A DNA stretch of 64,000 bases, taken from Adiantum capillus-veneris. Taxonomy: Eukaryota; Streptophyta; Polypodiopsida; Polypodiales; Pteridaceae. Shown piece after piece: positions 52,731-64,000 of this stretch (positions are counted from its first letter, which is position 1; the number at the start of each line of letters is the position of its first letter). A program made the position numbers and the translations under genes. The stretch lies in assembly GCA_014529385.2 (NCBI GenBank), contig CM043966.1:91434587-91498586 (forward strand), in the 5' to 3' direction. The notes beneath the pieces are model-generated. The model saw nothing but the letters and a program-made list of their open reading frames with translations. It did not search any database and was not told the origin of the DNA.

Positions 52731-55048
52731 TGATGACTGTGCACTTCTAAGAAAAGAAGGATACCTGGCTTCAAAAGATGTGTAAAGTCGTCGTATATGT
52801 CGTTGCTACCGTCAACCATCGCTAATTAACCTTGCTAATTACGTGATTTTTAGGTATTTGCATCACTTCACATGTGTTGTTGATGAATCCAAAAATACCT
52901 GTGACCGCAAGCAATTAACCGTGTTAATTGATTTGGTAAGTTTGAGACAAATTTTTGGGAAAATCCGGCCCAATATCGATAAGAACACTCCCTTTTTCTC
53001 GAGCAAACAAGCACAAAAATGTGCGTTAGAATTGATCTTATGTAAAACGTATTGTGAAAATCCTATTTCTTTAATTCAACCGCTTTACTGCTATGGTTTC
53101 GAGTTTGCCAAAATTTCTAAAAAACTGCTATAAAAAATTGGTTATTTTCTAATGAATTTCCTTGCCCTTTGCGACTATCATTTTGGACTAGATGCGGCAC
53201 CTTACCATGCACCGTTTGGTGTCCTTTGTATGGGGTGTGTGGCCGGGGGTGGGCATGCACGCTTTAGAACTTGAGGGTCGAATTTCAAATATGAGAGGCT
53301 CTTCAACCTGCAGCGATGGCTACCACAACGAGTAGTGCGCAGGGCTTGTAGACGGAGAAGCTCTCTATGTAAAACTCTCCTGGTTGCGATCACGTGACGT
53401 AAAATCCATGGTTCGATGGCGCGCACCCATCAAGCCCACCCCCGGGGTAGTTCGTGTAACATTTAATGGACTAATAACTTGTGTGTAGGGGAAAATAGCA
53501 TAGACATAGTGCCATTTCATTAGAATAGATTCCTAATGAGCATAGCAAGAGTGCTTGGATGGAGAGAGCAACAAAAGCATAACACCTAGTTAGATAGGCA
53601 TGAAAAATACTTCAAAAGAGAGAGAAATTAAGCTATTGACAACACTTGAGGACCAGATTTATATGGAGCCGGTCCCCCCTCCAAAAGGCTTTGTATTATA
53701 GGTTTCCCCCATAAAGGGAGACATTTTACAATACAATACTTTGTGTTCCTTCAATATCTAGCTAGTGCAATGAAGATCAAGCACTAAGCAAACGCTTTAA
53801 AACACAACATCAATTCCCTCGTGGTCTCAGACCCAAGACCTCACACACCTTCGAAGATGGTGAGAGCTAGCGGGGTATGAGAGTATATTGAGACGAAGAA
53901 GTAGTCTTACAAGAAAGAAGTATATTTCCTCACCTAATCACTCATGATAGCTTAGCATAGCTTATTAGTTAGCATGGTAGAGGAGATGAGCATGCATTGG
54001 AGCTTGGATCTTGGCTAGATTTTCATCACAAAGCCAAGAGTTGTTGGTGTAGGCCTCCCTTCTCACAAGCTTGGAGTAGGTGATGAGCTTTCCATTAAAG
54101 CTTGATAAGGAGAGAGAGAGTCTTCTTTGCTTCACACATGAGATTGTGTGAGTGTGTGTGTGATAATGCCTTGCCAAAATCAGCCCCCTCTCTCTCTGTT
54201 GGTCGACCCCTCTTGCAATTTACTCATGCTGACACCCCATTCGACCCTACAAAGCTTAGCCAATGAAACATGAGAAGCATAAGTGATAGCCTTGTGACAA
54301 GTGTCCCCCTTTCCCCTTTTGTGAGAGATTTAGGTAATTAATTAATGCAACTAAACTCTCATCGGACCCCTTAGTCTTGTGGCCAATAGGAACCAAGCAA
54401 GACTAGGAATTAAACTAAAAGTACTCTAGCCTAATTCTCATTGGTCCACCTCTATGGACATCCAATAGGATTTGAATGCATCTTGGGGGCAATTGGGCTA
54501 GGAAGCTGACATGTGTCCACTATGCCCTTTGTGTAAAGGGGCTTGCATGAGTGTGTGTGTGTGTTTCTCTCTCATCCCCTACTAAAAGGGCTCTCCCCCT
54601 CATCTTAAGGAGCTTGCAAATACTTTTTGTACACTATCAAGCATCCAATTTTCCTAAGCATCGACCATTGGACTTAACATTTGAATTTTGGAATCATAGC
54701 ATTTTGGAAGTCTTAATGCTCTTCTACAGATGGTCCCCCTTTGGATCCCTATTTTCCCTCCTTTGGATCCCTACTGTGACCAGTCTGCTAGCCTTACCAA
54801 TAATCTAGCTTTTTCTCCCTTGGTACTTCCCCATATTAAATGATCAATTTAACATCAGAAAATCATTTAGGAGATTAGATATTAGTTACTATGAGAGTTC
54901 GTGCAGGTCGGACTTCCAACCTCCCTTGTCGCAAGCGGCCCTGCCCATGCTGTGTTTCGGCTTCCTCCTTAGCAAGAGAGGAGCTCCACGCCCCTTTGCA
55001 TGCACATGCAAAAGCATGAGAGGACCATGCCTACCCTTGAACTATTTT
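52731..55048 (-). other. leader region of the short-LTR element
   Basis: This is 2.3 kb between the Gag N-terminus and the primer site. A GC-richer patch with GGTTCGATGG (about 53,410-53,419) lies at 53,220-53,450. CCATAAAGGGAGAC-type words and AT-rich DNA fill the rest. I see no intact gene. Such long leaders occur in non-autonomous Ty3 derivatives, but foreign inserts could be hidden here. Confidence 0.45.
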
Positions 55049-55061
55049 TAGCTCTGGTACC
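55049..55061 (-). promoter_or_regulatory. primer binding site, initiator tRNA-Met type
   Basis: The minus strand reads TGGTACCAGAGCT starting four bases after the end of the right short LTR. The plant consensus is TGGTATCAGAGC. This gives the orientation of the element and marks the right copy as its 5' LTR. Confidence 0.8.
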
Positions 55062-56220
55062 AAAATGATGTCCAAGGAACTACCTTCTAGGATTCATCGC
55101 CCAACCTCCTTATATATAGCCCTTGGCATGACAAGAGCTTCTTACCATGATTGAGAAGTGATTGTCGGTGGTCGCAAGGCTTCTGCTTTGTTTCAAGAGA
55201 GCGGTGATGAGAGCCACATACAGGTTTTTGTCCGCAACGTCGATAAAGAGTGCATACATTGTGAAAAGAAAAGAGAATATACGAAGCAAGTAGAGAGAGA
55301 GTGTTGTTATTCTTCTTTTTGTGAACAAGAGAGAGGATTTTATGAAGACATTGATGGAGAGCTTGCACCACTCCGTATAATATATATCTGTAGCCTTGTT
55401 ATAGTAGACACAACTGTTGGCACTGAAAACTGAGCATTAGTGACATTTTTATAAGTTTTGTGCTGGGTTGGAGTGCTCCCCAAGCTGAGATAGGGCATTC
55501 CCCTTCTTGCGAGAAATAGAGGCATGCTTTTGGGAGTCTCTTCTAAAAACAAAGATTTGCTTTTGGTGGTCAACTCTCCCCTTTCCCTTCAGTTTTTACC
55601 ACAAAATTGATTAATAAAAATGGTATCCTGGCAACTAATGTGATAGTAGCTAAACTATGTTACACCATGATATCTTGATGTAATAATAACTTCTCCGACT
55701 GAACTTGCATATTTATGATGCCGCTATTTAATGAAAAGAATTCCCGTAAAAATCTCGTTTCTTTACCATATGGTAATTTTTATATGTGATGGTGATTAAA
55801 AATATTATTTTTAGGTTTAGGTCACCCTAAAAAGCACATTTCTTTTCAAAAATTCCAAAAAGCATGAAAAATTAAAAATAGTATTAAAAAGAAAGCGAAC
55901 TCATTTTTCATCGAAAAGCACCAAAAATCACGAAAAGCTAAAAATAGCTCGAAAAGTGTTCAAAAAGCAGATTTTTATAAAATTGAACCATAGCATCCTC
56001 GGGACTGGTAGATTGAGGATCCGGCCCAACTTTTCACAAAAAAACATGAAAAAGCTAATATTTTTTCTTTGGAGCCAAACGTCCTTCTGACCTATTGAAA
56101 CATGAAAATGATCTTTGTTTTCATCTTAAAACCTTACAACAATATCCAACAACCATTTGGACCAAAACTTAAGAACTAGACATTGACATCTGTTTTTTTT
56201 AATTTTTAAAAGAGTCTTGA

Positions 56221-58850
56221 AAATCGGGGATCTACATGGATCTTGGGGTATACCCTTACAAATAAGGTAAATCAAGAGGTTGTAATAGCTGCTACTGCAC
56301 TTTCCTTGCTTAAAGAATCAACCACTAAGTTTTTCTTCCCTAGTTTATATTCAATCCCAAAATCATATTTGCATAATAATTACATCCACCTCTGTTGTTG
56401 CATATTAAGATCAGGCTGAGTGTAAAACCACTTGAGGCTCTTATGATCTATGTGTAATTCAAATCACCTTCCAAGAAGATAATGCTGCCATATTTTAAGA
56501 GCATGTACAACGGATAACAACTCCAAATCATGCATATTTTAATTTAACTCATGAATGCATAACTTACAAGATTCATAAGCTATATGTCTTCCCTCTTGAG
56601 ATAGAACGCCACTGATTGCTTGTTTGCTTACATCAGTGAGCACAATGAATGTCTTTATGAAGTCTAAAAGTCGTAAAATTGGAGCATTTGCCAAACCTTC
56701 TTTGACTTGTCCAAAACTAGCTTGAGCATGATCATTACATGAAAATGCTTTAGTTTTTTTAAGGGTATCGGTCAATGGAGAAGCTATCTCAGCACAACTT
56801 TCAATAAAAGTACGATATCATCCTATTAATCCAAGAAATCCACGTACTTCTTTGATAGATTTAGGTGTAGACCAAGCTATAACAGCTTCAATCTTACTTG
56901 GGTCAGTTGAGATGCCATCCTTGGATACAATAATTCCCAAGTATTCCACTTTGACAGTGAAGAAGATACACTTGTTACGATCAACATAATGCTAGTTCAA
57001 GTACTTGTTACACATGTTGTTCATGTTCTTGCTTGTTATTTGAGTAAACCACAATATCATCAAAGAAGACAAGAACAAAATCGTCAAGGTGCCGTCTAAA
57101 CACGTCAATGATTGAAGGTTCTAGAGCATTTGTAAGTCCAAAAGGCATAATTGTAAACTCAGGTTCACGTCTTTCCGACTTCTTTTTCACTTGATTAATC
57201 TTTACTACATAAATCAATAACAATAACCCTGGAGTTATGCTCATTTACAAAAGTCAATGAATAATTTTTACAATGTAAGTGAGAATCATTAGCCAATCCA
57301 TCCCTAAAATTCCGTCATAGACTCTTATGGGTAATACTCCAAAATGAGCTGAAGTGTTGTGGCCATCCAAAACAAAATTCAAATCACCCACTGAAGTAGA
57401 AGATTTATTTTTCTTACTCGTAGCCTTTTCCATTGCGAGGTCAGTACCAAGATGTTCAAACAGAATGAAGTTTCTAATGCATCTATGAGAGATGAAAGAG
57501 TGTGTACTCTAGAATCAATCAATAAGGTGAAATGCTTACCTTAGTACTTTTCTAGGGTCTGAAATGTAGCATGAGCATACGTACTTTTCTTGATTTCCAT
57601 TGCCTCTAGCACCTTCAGCTCTTACTTGAGGTCATTGATTTCCTCCTCCCCTTTGGATGAGGTTGTTAGTTGACATTATCACCATTATTGTTATTATTGG
57701 GTGGTATATTTTTCACGAAAGGTGGGTTTCTTGGTCTCAAATTTCCTTGATTTTGAGGAGGTCTTTGATTTTGATTGAAGTTTTACTGAGTGAAGTTTTG
57801 CTAAGTTATAGGTCGTCTAGGTCTAAAATTCCTAAAATTTTAGTTTGGGTTCTGGTACTAACCATAAATTTTTTATGATCTTATATATCATGATTCATTG
57901 AATGGGCAATCTCTAGACTGATGGTCAGGGTTGAGGTAGGTGTAACAAAGGTGATCTTGCCTAGCCTTCATATGCAATAAATTCTCCCTTCTTTACTGTG
58001 AGTTTCCAAATCTTTGTTCATACTCAAGATGATGTCTCTTGATCTCACGAGCAGGAGTAGGCTCTTGTTTTACTTCCCACTATTAGATAATTTGAGCTCA
58101 ATGAATTTATCCGCATCCAAAACATCTGCAAAATTTGTCAGTCAAAGACTTTGAAGTCTATTCTTCATAGAATTGTGTAAACTTGACACAAATCATGTCA
58201 CTTTTACTTCTTGAGTCATCCCTACTAGAGAATACTTAGCAAGGATGTTTAGAAAAATTGATAGTATGATTTGAGATCTCTGGTTCCCTGAGCATAATCA
58301 AGAAACTCATTCATGCGATCCAAATGATATATCATGTTTTGATAGTTCTTCTTTAGTTGCATTTTACGATAATCCCACGTCGTTATAGGCTAGGTTGACT
58401 TTGTTTTAATTACAATGATCTTTGTGCCATTACTTTGGTTGTCTTCTCTAATTTAAATTTGACCATAATGGCTTTGTTATCTACAAATGAATGAGCCAAA
58501 TCAAAGTAATTATCCATACGCTCAATCCAATGCTCAATAACTTTTCCCACATCTTTGCCTTCCCCATTTAAGTTCCTTGCAACTTTTCCCACATCTTCTA
58601 ATACACTACCTTGCAAAGGCTATCAATACTCTCTAATGGTTCTAGCATAATGTACTTTGTGAACATTGTGGCATCCTGCAACCATTAGATCGTAGTTATC
58701 CCACTCTACAAGTATGTCCTCTGGATTATTCCAGACATCTCTTCAAGATGAAGGTGCAAACATGTCCTCATTTGAATGGAAATCATACCATTCTTGTGTG
58801 AGTGAGCAGTTTGTCATAGGCATCTACATGTTTCTATGGATTGTAGCATT
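56221..58850 (-). pseudogene. Ty3 gag-pol remnant (internal part of the old long-LTR element)
   Basis: Read on the minus strand: Gag core at about 58,616-58,410 (VGKVIEHWIERMDNYFDLA, KAIMVKFKLE); a knuckle at about 57,950-57,900 (CYTYLNPDHQSRDC, in which the second Cys is Tyr); a protease region at about 57,510-57,290; RT at 57,244-57,008 (FTIMPFGLTNALEPSIIDVF motif B and FVLVFFDDIVVYSN motif C with FDD); and RNase H at 56,775 to about 56,290 (FIVLTDVSKQAISGVLSQEG, ELLSVVHALKIWQHYLLG, DSLSKE). Frames are broken by many stops. No integrase was found before the left LTR. Confidence 0.8.
57008..57244 (-). pseudogene. reverse-transcriptase palm fragment of the old Ty3 element
   Basis: Residues EFTIMPFGLTNALEPSIIDV and LDDFVLVFFDDIVVYSNN give motifs B and C of Ty3 RT. 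FFDD retains both aspartates of motif C. The usual NAPATFM part of motif B has become NALEPSII, so the enzyme would be impaired even without the stops. Confidence 0.8.
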
Positions 58851-60046
58851 CCTAAAATTGAAATAATCAACAAAGTAAGGAAAATTCTTTGGAAACTTGT
58901 ATGGTGTTTGCCATTCATCTGTACACTATATGATGGCAAAGTCAACCAAGCATTGAGTTCTGTTATAGCCATTGAAGAAGATCTTTACAATGTACCTAGC
59001 ACGTACTTGTGTTTGGTGTTTCGGTTGGGCATCAACATACAATTCCCATGCTACATAAAAGTTTGGAACAAGATTATCTCTAGTTCCCTTTGAAGTCCGA
59101 ACCACTTTAAACCCCCAACAAACATTGAACTTGAGAGCATAGTTTAAAAAGGCACTCCTTGAAAATTAACTTGGGAGTTCTTCTAAACGGCTAAGGAGTT
59201 CTATCTTAAAAGAACAAGAAAAGGAGAGAGAGAAATTTGTACACATGGATACCAAAATTGATTCTACATTCTTTATTCATCAAAATTTGAATTTTATGGA
59301 TGTTATTTTGTATGTCATTAAGCTAACTCTCCAAATACTCTCATCACTAGAAATTCCCTTAGACCTCTCATACAACATTGAGGTCAATAGTTATCTTCTA
59401 ATCTTTTCTTTCCTATGATTGTTGCAAAGGCTTTAGATTTCTTGGAAACTTCAGTAGTCTTAAGCATTTGTAAATGCATTTCCAAGTAATAGTACATATC
59501 CCCTAGGCCTAGACACGTCCTAAGCTAGAGTAGCCTGAGGTTGGAAAACCAATTCTTTGGGCTATCATCAATATGGATAAAGAATTGATGGAGCAGCTCT
59601 TAGTTATGAGTGAGATAGCTACGATAAAAACTCTTCGAGCAAGTCATGATCCCTGGCATTGCAAGGACTTTGGTCCCAATCTCAAGGTAAGAGGGTTCCC
59701 TTACATCCCTTGGTAATTGTGTCTCCATATTGTTGAGCACTATGGCCAAGACTTTGTTTCCCTTGCCTAAAGCATTCAAATGTCACCTTAGGAGCCACTG
59801 CTAACTAGAAAACAAACATTCAAAAATCCTTAATAAACTTGTATGTCACTTCAATCAATTTTTTATAACACAATACCATGAAAATCTACAGAAGAAGACA
59901 ATTCAAGCAGGTATCACCAATCAATGTTACTCATAAATGCTCATGAATACTAAGTACTCCTTCTCAAACAAAATGCATGAATGCGTGCATGATGCATGAC
60001 TAACCCGACTACTACTATTAGGCTTCAAGCTATCCCCATAACCTTA
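58851..60046. other. 5' internal region of the old Ty3 element, no clear genes
   Basis: This lies between the Gag core and the putative primer site. A plus-strand frame (58,836-59,093) has no domain. Short repeats and AT-rich DNA only. Confidence 0.4.
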
Positions 60047-60059
60047 GCCTTTGACACCA
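60047..60059 (-). promoter_or_regulatory. degenerate primer binding site of the old Ty3 element
   Basis: The minus strand reads TGGTGTCAAAGGC beside a TG dinucleotide (60,062) that begins the repeat on the plus strand. It resembles the initiator-Met site TGGTATCAGAGC with several differences. It supports placing the inner edge of the right LTR at about 60,062. Confidence 0.45.
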
Positions 60060-60317
60060 AGTGAGATATACTCCTCCCCATGGGTCTATGCAAAGATTAT
60101 ACAATTTATATTTTTATAAATTTCAATTTACATTAGAGCTGAAGAATCATTTTCATAGGGGAGGAGTTCTTAGCATTTGAACAACATGGAGTTTAAGCCA
60201 TGAACTGGACTACATCCAGAGGTACCTAGTGACTAGTACTACCCTTGAATGTGTGGTATGAAGGAAAGCATACTCAAGAAGATGACTAAGTGGAGGGCCA
60301 TAAGAGAAAATTTATAC

Positions 60318-60749
60318 TCTCAAAGGGGCCCTATAAGGAGGTTTGTCTTTGCATCTCTTGTCCAAAGTGGGCAACCCGATGAAGTACATAAATGCTTTGT
60401 CAAAACCCTATCAACCAATTTATCATTGGAAAGATCTTAGATAGTAGGTTCTAAATTCCATACTCTGACAAATTGGCATTGATTTGACCCAAAATTATGG
60501 TCTCCCCATTGAATCTAAAATGTGGGAAGAGATTCCATTATAAGACAGATTTGTCACATCAAAAAATGAAAGATTCTATAATATAAGAAATCTGATGGCA
60601 TACTATATATCAATAGAAAACAGATCTTGATGAGTACATTCTAAATCCAAAAGGTTCGACAAGTTTTGATTTCATTTGTAAAAAATTTACCGTGAATCCA
60701 TTTTGGACAAGAGAGAGAAAGTCAAAGTCCTTATAAGGCCCCTTTGAGA
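60318..60749. mobile_element. MITE with long terminal inverted repeats
   Basis: The left end (60,318 onward: TCTCAAAGGGGCCCTATAAG, then G-TTTGTCTTTG-ATCTCTTGTCCAAAGTGG) is the imperfect reverse complement of the right end (60,749 backward: TCTCAAAGGGGCCTTATAAG, GACTTTGACTTTCTCTCTCTTGTCCAAAATGG). The arms are about 55-60 bp. The sequence at 44,390 joins the flanks directly (GGAGGG-GAAT-ATATGTG), showing the site before insertion. There is no ORF. Length is about 430 bp; long arms recall Mutator-type MITEs, but the superfamily is not proven. Confidence 0.75.
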
Positions 60750-60792
60750 TTCAAAAATTTTGTCACTAAATTATATGTGGACACCACATTGT

Positions 60793-60815
60793 GGAGAGAG
60801 AGAGAGAGAGAGAGT
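60793..60815. repeat. short (GA)n tract
   Basis: About 11 GA units occur at the position that carries a much longer GATA/GA tract in the left LTR copy (49,224-49,296). Confidence 0.85.
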
Positions 60816-63020
60816 TGAGAGACGAGTGAGGGTGAAAAAGAGAATGTTTAAATGCCCGATCTAAATGAAACAGGAAACCATGAATTAATGCAAGGACGAA
60901 ACATGGGTATACCATAACTTCAAAATATAGATCACTAGTAGACGCAACTGACCATGTGCAGGTCCACCCATCCACTTCCACTCCTACTTGGACAGAGAGA
61001 GTTCAATTTATAGGGAGCGAGCTAGAATACCTCCAACTTATCTGAGCTAGACATAAGCTGAGGCCGCTTTATCTCCCTCCATGAACTTGAGCTCTAAAAG
61101 GATTCCAAATACTAGTAGGTGGTACTAGGAAATTAGCACCAACCGTACCATTTTAGGAACCACGTCTCTTCAATGCCCAACATATACTATTTAGGCAAAG
61201 CCAAGGCAAAATCCCGAATGTGTTAGTTGTGTAGGTTGTTTAATCTCCGACACACTAATCATGTAGATCTAGGTAGTACCTTGGATCCAACAAAGCCTGA
61301 GATCATAGACCCTTTCATATTAGGCTAAGAAATGTAGGTGATCTTATTCTTGTAGTGATGTTGTTATGAGAAACATAACACATGAGTCCCCAATCAAAGT
61401 AGAGTCTTACATATGCACAAACAATCATTTCCAAACAGCCAGATTGTACAGGGTCTCTACCCTTACACATCTACCATAGACCATAAGAAGCACCCAATCC
61501 AAGACAGTAAACCATAATCCAGTCCCATCACACGTGTGAGCACTCCACCCATCTTAGGGTGATGTAACCACTTTAGTACATACCATGGCTAGAAAAGTTT
61601 TGATAGCGTTTTGGTAGTATAATTGATCCAAGAGCCACACAACCACATCGGCTTCCACCATCAAAATCACAATCATAATCCATATGGGATATCAATTCCA
61701 TATTCCTTATTGAAGCAACTCCAACACTTGGAGTTTAACCATACACACTGAAATCCATCTAAGCCAGCACACACATGACTCTCATAGCGTGAACTTTTTA
61801 TGCATAAAAGAAGTCTGACCAGTGACTAAGCATGACTTCAAAATCCCATTTTGATAATCTTCATCTACGAATAAATGATGCACTATGACCACACCTCACC
61901 CTCTTAGCACATAGAGCTAGTTTTAGACCTAGAAGGGTGGAAATTAGTATACACATACACATGAGACATCCACATTCATCCATGAGGTTCCACTCATAAT
62001 ATGAAATCATCATATCAACCCAATGATGATGCAAAATAGCCCCAACATTTCAATCAAGTATATGCCATAACATCACATATATGGAAAAAACATTGTTTTC
62101 CTGTTTTTGAATGCATGCATGACAGACAAAAGGAAGTATTTGACATAAAACCAGTACTTTAAGATCAACCTTAAAACATAGACTAACACCTTATCACATC
62201 ACTTTTACCATATGAGATTTATGCAAAAAATTGTGACACAAAAAAAGCTATCTTATCCGTATATCCTTGTATAAGTTGGAAATAGAGTTGCAGAGAAACA
62301 CACACACAACTTAGAGAAGATGAAGAAGCTCAAGGCACACAATAAAGAGTATATTGCTTAGTGCACAATGGAAAGATCAGTTAGCCCTAGAGTGATGGGC
62401 ATATATTCAATGCACGAGGGAAAAACCTCCTAATGAGGGAAACCCACAACTCTATATGGTACTCCCCCTTGGTAGCACCCCTACGCACGTAGGTAACCTC
62501 GTACAAGGAACGTTTAATAAATTACATTGACGAAGTGATATCAGCAACCTAAATACATTGTTTAGTAAGTTTAATCAAGGGTTCGATTTGGCTAAGTGGG
62601 TTCCTTCTTCCGATGAATCTATATAGTGCTTCTCCAAGGTGCTTGAGGTCTTAAATATTGAATGTGTGTAGTGGACAACAAGTTGTATTTTGATCATAAC
62701 TCTTTACTCGTGCGGAATTTCACGTAACACACAGAGAAAAAATGTTCTAAATGATGTGTTTTATCTCTCATTCAAAGGGTTTGACCTGATTCATAGCAGT
62801 TTAGGAGTTACAAACAAAAAGATGTCCCTATTGCCTACGTGACGTGAAACGAAAAGTTCTTAATATGCACCTACATGATCATAAACAAACCATGTGCATA
62901 AATCAACATACTAAACAAGATGAAGCAAACATGGAGCATCCTTGTACACATCTCAAAAGCCCATACATGCCCAAGTATACAAAAAAGAAACTACCAAGAG
63001 GGTCGTCGCGCAGAAACAAA

Positions 63021-63022
<2 letters not shown>

Positions 63023-63079
<57 letters not shown>
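63023..63079. repeat. (GA)n microsatellite in the right LTR
   Basis: About 28 GA units. In the left copy the same place (about 51,715-51,728) has only a few GA units before the insertion point of the short-LTR element, so the tract expanded in this copy. Confidence 0.9.
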
Positions 63080-63083
<4 letters not shown>

Positions 63084-64000
63084 GACTATGGAGTTTAGAG
63101 ATTCTTATCGTGATTGAAAAGTGAATATCGATGGTTAGAAGGCTTCTTGATTTGCCAAAAGAGAGCGTGATGAAAACTATGTAGAGGTTAGCACCATAAA
63201 GTCGATGACAAGCGTGTACACCATCAAAAGAGAAGAGAATATAGTAATCAAGTAGACAAAGAGTGTTCTTCTTCTTCTTCTTACCACGAACAAGAGAGAG
63301 GATTTTATGGAGATGGTGATGGAGATCATGCATCACTTCATCTAATACGTACGTATAGCCTTGCGGTAGTAGACGCAACCATTGGTATTGAAAACTGAGC
63401 ACTAGTGACCTTTTTAAAGGTTTCTTGTTAGGTTAGAGTGCTCCCCAAGTTGAGACAAATAGAAGCATGCTTTTGGGAGTCTTTTCTAAAAACAAGAATT
63501 TGCTTTTGGTGGTAAACTCTCCCCTTTTCCTTCAATTTTTATCGTAAAATTGATTTAAAAATATGACATTATGGAAACTAATGTGATCGTAACTAAACTA
63601 TGTTGTACCGTGATGCCTCGATGTAATTATGACTTTCTCGTACTACTCAAGCGTATTTACGGTGCCATTATTTCATGAAAATAATTCTCATAAGTATCCC
63701 GTTTAATCTCATTCCTTCAATGTACGGCAATTTTGATACCCAACGATGACTAAACATATTATTTTTAGGTTTATGTCATCTTAAACAGCATATCCGTTTT
63801 TCAAAAACACCGAAAAACACAAAAAGCTAAAAATAACGTAAAAAATACAAATTTTAAAAATTGAACCACGGGTTCTTCTTGTCCACCCGAACAAAAAAGA
63901 GAACTTGCTTTTCACTAAAAAGCACCAAAAATTATAAAAAACTAAAAATCGCATTTGAAAAGCAGATTTTTACAAAATCAAATCATAGTATCCTAGAGAC

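Larger units (their letters stand above)
51753..55133 (-). mobile_element. short-LTR Ty3 chromovirus derivative, pol deleted
   Basis: Two copies of a 68-bp segment starting TGATGTC (51,755-51,822 and 55,066-55,133), each with a TATATATA core, bound 3.24 kb. AGAGCT occurs on both outer sides (51,748-51,753 and 55,134-55,139), as a target duplication in the old LTR; the uninterrupted right LTR (near 63,090) lacks the insertion. Next to the right copy the minus strand reads TGGTACCAGAGCT (55,061-55,049), one mismatch from the initiator-Met primer site. A broken gag and a chromodomain, with no RT or integrase between, indicate a large internal deletion. Confidence 0.8.
44219..56220 (-). mobile_element. 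3' LTR of an old long-LTR Ty3 element, split by insertions
   Basis: Three blocks match one continuous right-hand repeat: 44,219-44,410 matches 60,130-60,310 plus 60,766-60,790; 49,300-51,752 matches 60,838-63,090; and 55,134-about 56,000 matches 63,090-64,000. They are diverged copies in the same order and orientation, interrupted on the left by a 4.8-kb TIR element (44,418-49,197) and a 3.4-kb short-LTR element (51,755-55,133). Between the two repeats lie Ty3 gag-pol remnants on the minus strand. The simplest reading is a pair of LTRs of at least 3.5 kb. Coordinates of both ends are uncertain. Confidence 0.6.
60062..64000 (-). mobile_element. 5' LTR of the old long-LTR element, incomplete at window end
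   Basis: This is the right-hand member of the long repeat pair. It starts tgagatatactcc at 60,062, is interrupted by a MITE at about 60,318-60,749, and continues to the end of the window. Matches to the left copy are spread over 3.5 kb: ataggggaggagttct, ctaaatgaa-aggcaaccatgaat, aggcaaagccaaggca, ccttggtagcacccct, gatcataactctttactcg and gtggtaaactctcccctt. Substitutions and small gaps are frequent, so the pair is old. The far end lies outside. Confidence 0.6.

Noticed and set aside
53220-53450. GC-richer patch with a GGTTCGATGG word, considered as tRNA or SINE
   Set aside because: No A box at the right distance, no cloverleaf, and no element boundaries were visible.

Overview
The window looks like nuclear DNA of a large, repeat-rich plant genome. 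A fern or other seed-free vascular plant fits best. The evidence is AT-rich intergenic DNA, plant-type Ty3 and Ty1 retrotransposons, L1/Jockey-like LINEs, plant-type Helitron termini (TCTATACTA... / ...CTAG), many (GA)n and (GT)n(GA)n tracts, and a captured PPR gene fragment with repeats like the PLS-class PPRs that are expanded in ferns and lycophytes. The taxon is an inference. I see no intact single-copy host gene, no rRNA or tRNA gene and nothing bacterial. Almost all coding potential is transposon-derived, mostly on the minus strand.

Layout. 0-3.4 kb: unannotated DNA with compound microsatellites and a duplicated unit. 3.4-9.2 kb: two LINE fragments in opposite orientation, then a decayed plant L1-type LINE (LINE-B, minus). 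9.2-17.2 kb: short duplications, an inverted-repeat element with a tRNA-like core, CT tracts, a small LINE fragment and two Helitron-like 5' ends. 17.2-21.8 kb: an ORF1-only LINE derivative, long GA tracts, a third Helitron-like 5' end, a plus-strand LINE 3' fragment and short tandem duplications. 21.8-35.3 kb: the best preserved part, a LINE (LINE-A, minus) split by a young Ty3 LTR retrotransposon. 35.3-44.2 kb: LINE fragments and a complete 1.58-kb Helitron carrying a PPR pseudogene. 44.2-64 kb: nested elements, apparently the remains of a Ty3 element with LTRs of 3.5 kb or more, invaded by a 4.8-kb element with perfect 24-bp inverted termini, a short-LTR chromovirus derivative, a MITE and a Helitron end.

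The central 13 kb is the most informative. The Ty3 element at 23,967-32,838 has two 381-bp LTRs that differ at 3 positions, a 5-bp target duplication (ACTAG), and Gag, protease, RT, RNase H and integrase followed by about 360 more codons in the same frame. A coiled-coil ORF of 370 residues then follows, so the element carries a large extra module between integrase and the 3' LTR. It interrupts LINE-A ORF2 exactly in frame. LINE-A itself has ORF1 and ORF2 in one frame with a single TAG between them, and it has TC microsatellite on both sides, as if LINEs of this family insert into (TC)n.

The three levels of nesting (old long-LTR element, then DNA transposons and short-LTR element; LINE, then young Ty3) give a relative order of insertion. 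Every autonomous element seen carries at least one stop or frameshift, so activity would depend on copies elsewhere.
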